Shown: positions 1 through 7,356 of the stretch, one piece after another
Position numbering within the stretch: the stretch's first letter is position 1
Layout of the letters: each line of letters starts with the position of its first letter
Assembly (NCBI GenBank): GCA_903854805.1
Contig: CAINXK010000171.1
Span: 1 to 22,706, forward strand
Source: an uncultured Anaerolineae bacterium
Lineage (GTDB): Bacteria > Chloroflexota > Anaerolineae > Anaerolineales > Villigracilaceae
Direction: 5' to 3'
DNA length: 22,706 nucleotides
Program-made: the position numbers and the translations under genes
The notes under the pieces: generated by a model
What the model was told of the DNA's origin: nothing
Seen by the model: the letters and a program-made list of their open reading frames with translations, nothing else
The model's database searches: none

Positions 1-23
1 TATATAGTATTTGCAGTAGGGCC

Positions 24-67
24 TGTGGATATGTGGATAACTTTGCATGTGCCCTGCATGTGGATGC
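24..67 (-). promoter_or_regulatory. Left cluster of DnaA-box-like 9-mers (minus orientation)
   Basis: Three copies of the TGTGGATNN pattern lie at 24-32 (TGTGGATAT), 32-40 (TGTGGATAA) and 59-67 (TGTGGATGC). The middle copy is the exact reverse complement of the consensus DnaA box TTATCCACA; the others deviate at the outer two bases. They face the plus-oriented cluster at 260-309. The 8-mer TGCATGTG is also repeated at 44-51 and 55-62. Binding of DnaA is inferred from the consensus only. Confidence 0.55.
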
Positions 68-149
68 TGATGGGTCAGCAAACCACCACCAATGGTGGAA
101 AAACGGAAAAGGATATAAGTATCCGGTTGGGGATGGAATTGGGCTTCTT

Positions 150-177
150 TTGAAGAGTCAAATCCTGTCGCTATAAT
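150..177 (+). promoter_or_regulatory. Sigma70-like promoter reading into the terminator
   Basis: TTGAAG at 150-155 and a perfect TATAAT at 172-177 are separated by 16 bp; a second TATAAT lies at 182-187. The start would fall near 184, about 15 bp before the terminator hairpin at 198-233, so any transcript would be only about 50 nt unless the terminator is bypassed. A 10-bp inverted repeat (TTTTGAAGAG at 148-157, CTCTTCAAAA at 192-201) frames the promoter and shares four bases with the left arm of the terminator. Confidence 0.4.
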
Positions 178-197
178 AAACTATAATTAGGCTCTTC

Positions 198-233
198 AAA
201 AGCATACCCCCCATATACGGGGGGTATGCTTTT
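198..233 (+). terminator. Perfect 15-bp bidirectional terminator hairpin
   Basis: The arms 198-212 (AAAAGCATACCCCCC) and 219-233 pair perfectly around a 6-nt loop (213-218). The A run on one side and T run on the other allow function on both strands. It can serve a gene beyond the left edge and, on the minus strand, the kinase/nucleotidyltransferase pair ending at 368. Confidence 0.8.
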
Positions 234-259
234 GTCTCAAAACCGAACAGGTGATCGGT

Positions 260-309
260 TTGTCCACAGGTAGAGTCAGTTATCCACAGATTTAGGGGAG
301 TTATCCACA
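260..309 (+). promoter_or_regulatory. Right cluster of DnaA boxes; possible oriC element
   Basis: TTGTCCACA at 260-268 (one mismatch to consensus) and two exact TTATCCACA boxes at 280-288 and 301-309 all lie on the plus strand. Start-to-start spacing is 20 and 21 bp, close to two helical turns, which would put bound DnaA on one face. With the inverted boxes at 24-67 this gives six DnaA-like sites in about 290 bp. An A/T-rich stretch at 171-190 lies between the clusters. Position next to dnaA or dnaN cannot be tested here because the window begins at base 1. Confidence 0.55.
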
Positions 310-367
310 GATTTTTAGGAATAATGCTCTTTTTGTGTCTTTTCAGTATCCCAAAATGGCAGCGTCT

Positions 368-1357
368 TTATAAGCCATTATCAACCATTAGCTGTTCAAA
401 AATCTCTTCCATCCTGTCTAAAAAATTATCCAAGGCTTGCAAACGTTCTGGGTAGCCTTCGGTATCTAGCCCCGCTTCGGCGCAAACAGATTGCCAGGCG
501 CGAGTATGGTCTTCAGTAAAGGTGCCGTTTTCGGAAGCCAGCGCCCAGGTATGAAGCATCGGCCATAGTGCGGCGCGCGGCAAGTCGCTGTTTATTTGAT
601 TTTCTATGGCTATCTTGTAATAAGACCGGCGCGCGGAATGCAGGCGCAAGTCAGCCGGGGAATGTGCGGCGGCAAGAAAACAGTGCTCCCACTCCGGCAG
701 CCATTGCCGGGTCTTTTCCACGCTGACGTTGTTGGAAACACACCGAAAGATGGTTTGGATCAGGTCTGCCTGGTCAAGGATGTTCGCACGCGCCGGGAAT
801 TCTGCCAGCAGCCTACGCTCAGGGATAGGTGTTCCGCTCAGGCAGGCCAGTGAATTGGCCGCATTGAAAGCCACTGTCAGAATTTTTAATGGGCTGGCAC
901 TCTCTGGATCCATTTGCATTTCTGTCCAGGCTGCGCGGGCGGGTTCTGCAAAATAGCGGGATCTTTTGATGATGTTCAAAGGCTCTTCAAATTGCGCGCG
1001 CACAACCGATTGGGTGTATTCAAAAAAACGGCCTTTTTGATAAAGCAGGTGGGGATCCCACATCGCCCAACCTCGCCAGCCATCGCCACGCAGCTCACGT
1101 GGTTGGGCATACAGGCTGGCATTTTCATAGGAGATGTCGATGTGGTATTCATTGGATAGTTTGATTATTTCCCTATCTCGAGGTAATTCGCCGTTATGTA
1201 AAACTAACAAGTCTACATCTGCGGCGCTTTCAACCACCGCATGCTCAGGGCGTAACGATCCGACCAGAAAAACAGCGGTGACATTCGGGTCGTGGGCAAA
1301 ACGCTTTTCCACGGTATCTTTTGCCAGTTTTATCAAGGCATCGCGATTTATATGCAT
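368..1357 (-). CDS. Pol-beta superfamily nucleotidyltransferase-domain protein
   Basis: A 329-residue protein with an N-terminal nucleotidyltransferase fold. Residues 31-53 carry the family pattern: Gly33-Ser34, then a spacer, then Asp47 and Asp49 as the two metal-binding acids, with Asp74 (in HIDIS) as the probable third. This resembles aminoglycoside or lincosamide nucleotidyltransferases and related stand-alone enzymes that transfer a nucleotide to a small molecule or macromolecule. The remaining roughly 230 residues look largely helical with many Trp and Arg; I do not recognise a named domain there. The ATG at 1357 lies one base after the stop of the upstream deoxynucleoside kinase, so the two are almost certainly co-transcribed. 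The substrate is unknown. A resistance role is possible but nothing in the sequence proves it. It is probably not an AbiEii-type toxin, since no AbiEi partner is adjacent. Confidence 0.75.
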   Translation of the reverse strand: MHINRDALIKLAKDTVEKRFAHDPNVTAVFLVGSLRPEHAVVESAADVDLLVLHNGELPRDREIIKLSNEYHIDISYENASLYAQPRELRGDGWRGWAMWDPHLLYQKGRFFEYTQSVVRAQFEEPLNIIKRSRYFAEPARAAWTEMQMDPESASPLKILTVAFNAANSLACLSGTPIPERRLLAEFPARANILDQADLIQTIFRCVSNNVSVEKTRQWLPEWEHCFLAAAHSPADLRLHSARRSYYKIAIENQINSDLPRAALWPMLHTWALASENGTFTEDHTRAWQSVCAEAGLDTEGYPERLQALDNFLDRMEEIFEQLMVDNGL

Positions 1358-1358
1358 A

Positions 1359-1994
1359 TCAGTCTCCGTTCAATAGCGCGGGTTGGTAGGGAGAAATTCC
1401 CAGTGCTTCGCGAATGCGGTTTTCGATCAGTTTCAAATGTTCTGGAAAGCGGACAAAATCAAGAGGGTTGCTGTCAATGATCAGGGATGGACTATTGGTG
1501 GTGGCGAAAAATTCATCATAAGCACCTACCAGGTCTGCTATATAGGCGCGCTCGATGGTTCTTTCATAAAAGCGGTCACGCTGGGCAATGCGTTCCATCA
1601 GGGTATTTACACTGGCAGATAGGTAAACGGTCAGGTCTGGCAGGGGGATTTTTTCTGCCAGCGCCTCGTGTACGCGGTGGTACATATTTAGTTCATCGCC
1701 GTGCAGATTGATGCGCGCAAAGAGAGAATCTTTGGCGAATGTATAATCGGCCAGCAGGGTTTTTCCACTGGCCAGGATTGCAGGGACGACGCTGTTTTGT
1801 TGGCGGTAGCGGCTTAATAGAAAAAAAATCTGGGTTTGGAAGGCGTATCGGGCCCGGTCACCATAAAAATCAGAGAGAAAGGGGTTCTCTTCAAATACTT
1901 CCAGCAGCAATTCTGAATTGGCAAAACCTGGTTGAAGCAGGCGCGCCAGGGTTGTTTTTCCGACCCCAATAACGCCTTCAATGGCTATATACAT
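1359..1994 (-). CDS. Deoxynucleoside kinase (dCK/dGK family)
   Basis: A 211-residue P-loop kinase of the deoxycytidine/deoxyguanosine/deoxyadenosine kinase family, which phosphorylates deoxynucleosides to 5'-monophosphates for dNTP salvage. Visible motifs in order: P-loop at 7-14 (GVIGVGKT); the Glu-containing EENPFL...FY segment at 35-44, which binds the deoxyribose; the QTQIFFLLSR segment at 53-62, which contacts the base; an ADYTFAKDSLFA segment at 82-93, in place of the DRS motif of the eukaryotic enzymes; and an Arg-rich lid, RDRFYER, at 139-145. Length is usual for the bacterial family. The start at 1994 is preceded by AGGGAG about 7 bases upstream. It is the first gene of a two-gene minus-strand unit. 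Base specificity (dA, dG or dC) cannot be read from sequence alone. In the cytosol it would feed DNA precursors. Confidence 0.88.
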   Translation of the reverse strand: MYIAIEGVIGVGKTTLARLLQPGFANSELLLEVFEENPFLSDFYGDRARYAFQTQIFFLLSRYRQQNSVVPAILASGKTLLADYTFAKDSLFARINLHGDELNMYHRVHEALAEKIPLPDLTVYLSASVNTLMERIAQRDRFYERTIERAYIADLVGAYDEFFATTNSPSLIIDSNPLDFVRFPEHLKLIENRIREALGISPYQPALLNGD

Positions 1995-2084
1995 AAGGCT
2001 TCTCCCTAAAAATGATGGTTAAGGATACCATAAATAAGGGTGTAGAAATCAGGCAGGCCGAAGCCGGAATGGGCGAAGCAGTCG

Positions 2085-2090
2085 TATAAT
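2085..2090 (+). promoter_or_regulatory. -10 element for a probable leaderless start at 2097
   Basis: A perfect TATAAT ends 6 bp before the ATG at 2097, placing the expected transcription start at or within a base of the start codon. There is no Shine-Dalgarno sequence in the 12 bases before the ATG and no good -35 box. The first gene of the glycan operon may therefore be translated from a leaderless mRNA. Confidence 0.45.
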
Positions 2091-2096
2091 ACCGGC

Positions 2097-2537
2097 ATGT
2101 CATTTTACGAAAAATTGGTTTATGCGCGCAGCAGCAAATTGTTTGGTAGGCTGGCTTATGGCCTGTTAAAACTACTGGGTGCAGAAATTCCGCGCTCGGT
2201 CAGAATTGGGCCAGGGTTTCTCCTTCACCATGGCGGCGTGGGCGTGGTTATTCATCCCAAAACTGTCATTGGTGCGCGAGTTGGCATTTACCCAGGCGTG
2301 ACGCTTGGGCGCGCAGATGTTTACCGGTCAATCAATTTATCAGCCTTTGAGGGCATAGAGGTTGGCGACGATGTAATTATTGGAGCCGGAGCCAAGGTGC
2401 TATGTGAACGTGGTATTTTGAAACTTAGCCGCGGAACTGTGCTGGGAGCTAATGCAGTTTTGTTGGATTCAACCGGCGAAAACGAAATCTGGGCTGGCAT
2501 CCCGGCCCGCCGGGTAGGCATAAGAGATCAAAACTGA
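2097..2537 (+). CDS. Hexapeptide-repeat acyltransferase (CysE/WcaF-like)
   Basis: A 146-residue left-handed beta-helix acyltransferase. Imperfect hexapeptide repeats run from about residue 36 to 125 with [LIV]-G-x4 periodicity (VRIGPG, VVIHPKTVIGARVGIYPGVTLG, VIIGAGAKVL, TVLGANAVLL), and the GIPARRVG segment at 134-141 is the typical C-terminal close of this fold. His44-His45 precede the GGVGVVIHP stretch and probably include the catalytic base, as in serine O-acetyltransferases. It lacks the long N-terminal helical domain of CysE and its neighbours are glycosyltransferases, so an O-acetyltransferase acting on a sugar or polysaccharide is likelier than cysteine synthesis. It heads the operon 2097-6026 and may be translated from a leaderless transcript. 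Confidence 0.8.
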   Translation: MSFYEKLVYARSSKLFGRLAYGLLKLLGAEIPRSVRIGPGFLLHHGGVGVVIHPKTVIGARVGIYPGVTLGRADVYRSINLSAFEGIEVGDDVIIGAGAKVLCERGILKLSRGTVLGANAVLLDSTGENEIWAGIPARRVGIRDQN

Positions 2538-2567
2538 CATGGTTTTTTTTGAAAAAGGCATCCTTTG

Positions 2568-3575
2568 ATGGAACGGATTTGCATTGTACCCAAAGTGCAC
2601 GGCGTGGGTGGCATGGTTTCCTTTCTGCATAAGTTTTCGACCAGTGCGCAGAAACGCGGAGTGGAAGTTACGAACGACTTGGCCAGCAGCTCTTACGGAG
2701 CGGTGCTCGTGATTGGAGGTACGCGTGATATCACAGCTCTTTACCGCGCGCGTCAGCGTGGAGTGCGGATTGTGCAGCGACTGGATGGTCTCAATTGGAT
2801 TCACCGTGTGAGGCCCATCTCTCTCAAGCACACTGTTCGAGCTGAATACGGCAATTTTATTCTATCTGTGATCAGGCGATATATCGCGGGGCACATCATT
2901 TACCAATCCGGTTTTTCACAGAACTGGTGGAACCAGCGTTTCGGTCCGCTAGTCACGCCATTTTCGGTTGTTTATAACGCGGTTGACCTAAAGGAGTACT
3001 CACCCGGCCCGGGCCGACCGACACACGTCTATCGTTTGCTAGTGGTGGAAGGCAGCCTAGGAGGTGGTTATGAGAACGGCCTGGAAAATGCCATCCGCCT
3101 GGCGGAAGGGTTGGTCAGGCGCGGCTTGCCCATGGAAGTGCAGGTGGTGGGAGAAGTCAGCCCGGCTCTCAAGGCGCACTGGGAAAAACAGAGCACCATC
3201 CCGCTGGTATGGAGCGGACTGGTAGCGCGTGAGCAGATTCCGTCCATAGACCGTTCGGCACATTTGCTCTTTTCGGCAGATGTGCAGCCTGCCTGTCCAA
3301 ATTCTGTTATAGAAGCCCTGGCCTGTGGGCTGCCTGTGGTTTCTTTTGACACAGGTTCTCTTTCAGAATTAGTCACGCCTGATACCGGTTTTATTGGGGC
3401 TTATGGTAGCAATTCATGGAAACTTGAACCGCCGGATGTCACAGGCTTGGTACAGGGCGCAGAAAATGTGCTGGCAGATTGGACAACTTTCAGCCAGGCA
3501 GCGCGAAAACGTGCCGAGAGTCTTTTTGGTTTGGAACGGATGGTTGATCAATACCTGGAGGTTTTGTTGGGATGA
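2568..3575 (+). CDS. GT4-type glycosyltransferase
   Basis: A 335-residue GT-B fold glycosyltransferase. The N-terminal half has the Gly-rich HGVGGMVSF loop at 11-19. A VVYNAVDLKEY segment at 134-144 is the classic linker strand before the C-terminal Rossmann domain, and DVQPACPNSVIEALACGLPVVSF at 238-260 is the nucleotide-sugar-binding region. Glu249 is the second acid of the EX7E motif, but the first position is Pro241 rather than Glu. ATG at 2568 is preferred over the TTG one codon earlier; an AAAAAGG lies 9-10 bases upstream. It probably transfers a hexose or similar sugar at the cytoplasmic membrane during surface glycan assembly. The gene starts 30 bp after the acyltransferase, and its stop overlaps the next start (ATGA at 3572). 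Confidence 0.85.
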   Translation: MERICIVPKVHGVGGMVSFLHKFSTSAQKRGVEVTNDLASSSYGAVLVIGGTRDITALYRARQRGVRIVQRLDGLNWIHRVRPISLKHTVRAEYGNFILSVIRRYIAGHIIYQSGFSQNWWNQRFGPLVTPFSVVYNAVDLKEYSPGPGRPTHVYRLLVVEGSLGGGYENGLENAIRLAEGLVRRGLPMEVQVVGEVSPALKAHWEKQSTIPLVWSGLVAREQIPSIDRSAHLLFSADVQPACPNSVIEALACGLPVVSFDTGSLSELVTPDTGFIGAYGSNSWKLEPPDVTGLVQGAENVLADWTTFSQAARKRAESLFGLERMVDQYLEVLLG

Positions 3576-4066
3576 ATGTAAACGAAGGCAAACAAGGTTC
3601 GGTTCAGGACGAGACCGATATCCACGAATTTCTACTCAGGCACCTGCGCTCCGTTCAGGAAAATGATACGCCGTCCTATCACGAAACGACCAGCGACGAT
3701 CTCACTTTATACGAGTGGTGGGTGACGCCGCATCGCATAGACGGGCTGCCTTTTCATGAATTTATGATGCAGACCAATGCCAGCCGCGGCTCTGTGTTCG
3801 GCGCGGTCGCGCCTGAATCTGGCCGAGGCGCGACCGGCGAACCCGCTATAACGCGTTTTGATCTGGCAAACCTGCGCATCCAGCGCTTTGCGGACTGTGC
3901 CATCGCCAGCTATACACTGCTGATCAGTACCGCGGCAGGGCAGGGTGTCAAAGTTGTCAGCCACAATGAAACGCGCGTGATCGTAAAAATTGATGGAAAC
4001 TGGAAAGTGGTGCATGTGCATAAATCTCCCGCTTATGCGGCACCGCATGTTGATCCACATTCATGA
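3572..4066 (+). CDS. SnoaL/CaMKII-association-like (NTF2 fold) protein
   Basis: A 164-residue protein whose sequence pattern fits the NTF2-like cone fold. An N-terminal helix (about 17-32, DIHEFLLRHLRSVQENDTPSY) is followed by a YHETTSDDLTLYEWW segment, and the C-terminus ends in the characteristic strand HNETRVIVKIDGNWKVVHVHKSP at about 130-153, as in CaMKII-association or SnoaL-like proteins. Members serve as ligand-binding, cyclase or association domains; many have no known reaction. Here it overlaps the upstream glycosyltransferase by ATGA and the downstream FkbM methyltransferase by ATGA, so its dosage is coupled to both. The role in glycan synthesis is not evident; an isomerase or scaffold role is only a guess. 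Confidence 0.65.
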   Translation: MNVNEGKQGSVQDETDIHEFLLRHLRSVQENDTPSYHETTSDDLTLYEWWVTPHRIDGLPFHEFMMQTNASRGSVFGAVAPESGRGATGEPAITRFDLANLRIQRFADCAIASYTLLISTAAGQGVKVVSHNETRVIVKIDGNWKVVHVHKSPAYAAPHVDPHS

Positions 4067-4926
4067 AGACAAGATTCGTGGCACTAACCTCTTTTATTGC
4101 TCGCAGTCTGCCCTTGCCGTTCAAGCAGGCTCTTTATCGTTTCCCATTTCTGGCGCGTTTCATCCGTGGCTCGATTAATGCCGCGGTGGAGGATGGTCTC
4201 TCGGTCATAGAAGTTGCGGCCGGCGATCTGAAGGGCTATAAAGTCCAGCTTAATCTTAAGGCCGAGAAAAGCCGCTGGTTGGGGACCTACGAACCTGAAT
4301 TGCAGACCGCCCTGCGGGATTTTCTGCGGCCGGGTATGACGGTTTATGATGTCGGTGCCAATATCGGCTATATTACCCTGATGATGGCACACAACGTGGG
4401 CGTGAAGGGGCAGGTCTTTGCTTTTGAGGCTTTACCGGTCAATGTTGAGCGCATTCAGAAAAATATTTCCCTTAATAAGCTCGCGAATGTCACCATCATT
4501 TCGGTGGCGGTCCTGGATAGGACGGCCCCAGTCACTTTTTATGTGCATGCATCGGTTGGGATGGGCAAAGCCGCCGGTTCTGCCGGGCGGCCTGCGGAGC
4601 AGTACACTTCAGAGATCAGCGTGCCAGGAGTCTCTCTGGACGAGTTCGTTTATTTGCAAGGGAACCCGGCTCCGGCTGCAGTTAAAATGGATATAGAGGG
4701 AGGCGAAGTGCTGGCGCTGCCGGGTATGCGCCGCATCCTGCAGGACCAGCACCCGCTGCTGTTGCTGGAGCTGCACGGTCCGGAATCAGAAAGGGTGGCG
4801 TGGGAGACACTGATCTCTGCAGGATATACCTTGCGTGCGATGGAAGCGGGTTATCCGATCATTTCATCCCCTGAATCCCTGGGCTGGAAGGCCTACCTGA
4901 TTGCAGTAAAAGAAGATCAAAAATGA
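4063..4926 (+). CDS. FkbM-family SAM-dependent methyltransferase
   Basis: A 287-residue class I methyltransferase. Motif I, VYDVGANIGYITL, spans about 94-106 and binds S-adenosylmethionine; Glu122 in the FAFEALPVN strand is the usual ribose-binding acid. The VKMDIEGGEVLALPGM segment near 210-225 is the FkbM-family hallmark. Family members O-methylate sugars or small molecules, which fits modification of the glycan made by this operon. The first 50 residues form a separate Arg/Phe-rich segment, perhaps for substrate or membrane contact. Start and stop both overlap neighbours through ATGA (4063 and 4923). Confidence 0.88.
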   Translation: MKTRFVALTSFIARSLPLPFKQALYRFPFLARFIRGSINAAVEDGLSVIEVAAGDLKGYKVQLNLKAEKSRWLGTYEPELQTALRDFLRPGMTVYDVGANIGYITLMMAHNVGVKGQVFAFEALPVNVERIQKNISLNKLANVTIISVAVLDRTAPVTFYVHASVGMGKAAGSAGRPAEQYTSEISVPGVSLDEFVYLQGNPAPAAVKMDIEGGEVLALPGMRRILQDQHPLLLLELHGPESERVAWETLISAGYTLRAMEAGYPIISSPESLGWKAYLIAVKEDQK

Positions 4927-6026
4927 CAGCTGCCAGTTTTGATGGTCGCCTTGGACTTGTCCAGCGCGTCCTGCCTTCCTACCGGGCCCTGTTTTTTGAT
5001 GCGCTTGCGCAGCGTTGTTCCACAGGTTTGGAGCTGTTTGCTGGACAGCCGCGCGCAGGCGAGGCGATTGATACTGTGAAGGCGCTCAACAGTGCGCGCA
5101 TCTTTCCGACTAAAAATATCCACATTCTCTCCACATCCAGCCCGCTCTATTTTTGTTACCAGTCAGGGTTGCTTGATTGGCTTGCAGACTGGAAACCGGA
5201 TGGTTTAATTGTAGAGTCCAACTTTCGTTATCTTTCTTCTCCGGCCGGAATAAGCTGGATGAAGAAGCGCAGCCGGCCCGTGATTGGCTGGGGGTTGGGT
5301 GCGCCGTTGGATCGTGGGCCACTTTCTGGTCTGCGTCGTAATTTCCTCAGGCAGTTTGATGCCCTGATCGCTTATTCTGAGCGCGGAGCCAGCCAGTATG
5401 CGGCCTGTGGAATACCTGTGGATAAAATCTATGTGGCCCCCAATGCTGTCGCGCCTGCGCCAACCCGTCCTTTGACGCAGAGACCGGATGTATTCCCGGC
5501 ACAACCCGTCCTGCTTTTTGTGGGACGGCTGCAGGCACGCAAGCGCTTGCCGGCCCTGTTGAAAGCCTGTGCAGGGCTGCCTTCCGGGCTTAAACCGCGC
5601 CTGATCATCGTTGGAGATGGTCCGGAAGCTGCCAGTTTGCGATCTCTGGCCCAATCCATCTATCCGGCGGCTGAATTTGTGGGCGCTCGGCATGGCGCGG
5701 ACCTGGATCCTTACTTTCTGGAGGCCGACCTGTTTGTGTTGCCCGGTACGGGTGGGCTGGCTGTTCAGCAGGCCATGTCTCACGGGCTGCCTGTGATCGT
5801 AGCCCAGGGTGATGGCACCCAGGATGACCTGGTGCGGCCCCTCAATGGTTGGCAGATTCCACCTGGGGATGATGCCGCTCTGGCTTCCTGCCTGCGCGGG
5901 GCGCTTTCTGATGCTGCCCGGTTGCGTGCCATGGGCGCAGAGTCCTATCGCATCGTGGCCCAGGAAATCAACCTGGAGAAAATGGTAGCTGTTTTTGTAA
6001 CAGCGCTCAATGCATTACAAAAATAA
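4923..6026 (+). CDS. Glycosyltransferase, GT4-like
   Basis: A 367-residue GT-B glycosyltransferase. The C-terminal Rossmann domain begins near 195-205 (VLLFVGRLQARKRLPALLKA). It continues through LIIVGDGPEAASLRSL, carries EADLFVLPGTGGLAVQQAMSHGLPVIVAQ, and ends in a DDLVRPLNGWQIPPGDDAALA segment typical of the family. The usual EX7E acids are replaced in the GTGGLAVQQAM stretch, a variant seen in some GT4 enzymes. The N-terminus matches the family form that begins with an LVQRVLPSYRALFFDALA-type acceptor helix. It is the last gene of the operon, with its start overlapping the FkbM stop. It probably adds a sugar in the same surface glycan pathway. Confidence 0.83.
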   Translation: MTAASFDGRLGLVQRVLPSYRALFFDALAQRCSTGLELFAGQPRAGEAIDTVKALNSARIFPTKNIHILSTSSPLYFCYQSGLLDWLADWKPDGLIVESNFRYLSSPAGISWMKKRSRPVIGWGLGAPLDRGPLSGLRRNFLRQFDALIAYSERGASQYAACGIPVDKIYVAPNAVAPAPTRPLTQRPDVFPAQPVLLFVGRLQARKRLPALLKACAGLPSGLKPRLIIVGDGPEAASLRSLAQSIYPAAEFVGARHGADLDPYFLEADLFVLPGTGGLAVQQAMSHGLPVIVAQGDGTQDDLVRPLNGWQIPPGDDAALASCLRGALSDAARLRAMGAESYRIVAQEINLEKMVAVFVTALNALQK

Positions 6027-6069
6027 TCGGCCCTTCTGATTATAGACCCCTGCTGAAAAGGACAACATC

Positions 6070-7356
6070 TTGCCATCTTCCACAGATATTCTGCCTCAGA
6101 TCATGCTTGCTGCCCAGGCGGCGCGTGCCGACTTGACTTCATTTTTACAAACGCTGGTGCAGTCCCCCAGTTTGCCCGATCATGAGCAAGCCGTGCAAGA
6201 GCTTGTGGCTAACAAACTGCGCAGACTTGGTTTGGATGTTGAAATTGTGCCTTCGCGCTTTGAAGAGCTGCGCCACCATCCCGCTTTTGGAGATGATGGT
6301 TTTTCGCCGGAGAGTCGTATTAATGTAGTGGGACGCTGGCGGGGGACGCAATCTGGTGCGGGGCGTTCGTTGATTCTAAATGGACATGTGGATGTTGTGC
6401 CGCCCGGCGACCCGAGTCGCTGGAGCGATTCGCCCTGGAGTGGGGTCATCCGTGATGGAAACCTGTATGGGCGCGGGGCCTGTGATATGAAGGCAGGGTT
6501 GTGCGCCGGGATTTTTGCGGTGGATGTGCTTCAGCGTTTGGGGTTTAGGCCTGCCAGGGATGTACTGATCGAAAGCGTGATTGGTGAGGAAACCGGCGGA
6601 GTTGGCACCTTGACCACCATTATTAAAGGTTTCAGTGCAGATGCCGCCATCCTGCTGGAACCTACTCACCTGGAAATTAGTCCGGTGCAGTCCGGCGCGC
6701 TCACATTTCGATTGACGGTGCCCGGCCGGGCCAGCCACGCTGCCATGAAACCACAAGGTGTCAGCGCCATTGAAAAATTTGCACTGCTACTGCCGGCCAT
6801 TAATCAGCTTGAAATAGAGCGTCATCGCAACTTCATTCACCCGCTCTTTGATGATCCGCATAATATTGCGCCCATCAACATCGGCTGCCTGCGGGCCGGT
6901 GAGTGGCATTCCACCGTACCGGAGGAATTGGTGGCAGAAGGTCGCATGGGTGTTCTTCCGGGCGAAACTAACGATTCTGCGCGCCGAGCCCTGGCGGCTG
7001 CCATCCAGGCAGCTGCTTCAAAAGATGATTGGATGGCAGAACATCCTCCGCTCCTGGAGTGGTTTGAGGGGCAGTTTGAGTCGGCCGAAACATCCCAATC
7101 CCATCCTCTGATCGCCAGTTTGGGCGCTGCCCACCAGCAGGTCACCGCTAAGAGCCCCATCCTGCGAGGTGTGACCTATGGCTCGGATATGCGCCTGTTT
7201 ATCAATCACGCTCAGATCGCCGCCACGCATTATGGACCGGGGGATGTTGGCCTGGCCCATGCAGTTAATGAGTGCGTTCCATTGGATGAAGTCCTGGTTG
7301 CCACCCAGGTGATCGCCCACTTTGTTACACAGTGGTGCGGGGGCGCTTGCGTATGA
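6070..7356 (+). CDS. M20-family metallohydrolase (ArgE/DapE/peptidase type)
   Basis: A 428-residue di-zinc hydrolase of the M20 family, cleaving an amide bond in an N-acyl amino acid or short peptide. Ligands visible in order: His106 with Asp108 (GHVDVVPPGD), bridging Asp139 (GRGACDMKAG), catalytic Glu173 and ligand Glu174 (IGEETGG), Glu197 (LLEPTH), and a late His in VGLAHAVNECV. The lid/dimerisation domain lies in the middle (about 205-320, with GRASHAA). The start is a TTG at 6070, with AAAAGGA ending 7 bases upstream; no in-frame ATG sits near it. Its stop overlaps the start of the DDAH-like gene by ATGA at 7353. That coupling, and the peptide-type importer downstream, point to processing of an imported amidated or acylated amino acid rather than housekeeping arginine or lysine synthesis. 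Confidence 0.88.
   Translation: MPSSTDILPQIMLAAQAARADLTSFLQTLVQSPSLPDHEQAVQELVANKLRRLGLDVEIVPSRFEELRHHPAFGDDGFSPESRINVVGRWRGTQSGAGRSLILNGHVDVVPPGDPSRWSDSPWSGVIRDGNLYGRGACDMKAGLCAGIFAVDVLQRLGFRPARDVLIESVIGEETGGVGTLTTIIKGFSADAAILLEPTHLEISPVQSGALTFRLTVPGRASHAAMKPQGVSAIEKFALLLPAINQLEIERHRNFIHPLFDDPHNIAPINIGCLRAGEWHSTVPEELVAEGRMGVLPGETNDSARRALAAAIQAAASKDDWMAEHPPLLEWFEGQFESAETSQSHPLIASLGAAHQQVTAKSPILRGVTYGSDMRLFINHAQIAATHYGPGDVGLAHAVNECVPLDEVLVATQVIAHFVTQWCGGACV

Noticed and set aside
368..1357. AbiEii-type toxin partner for the AbiEi-like regulator
   Set aside because: It lies 17 kb away on the other strand, is coupled to a kinase gene, and lacks the usual adjacency of AbiE pairs.
2469..2831. Minus-strand open frame of 120 codons
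   Set aside because: It is antisense to the end of the acyltransferase and the start of the glycosyltransferase, both strongly supported.
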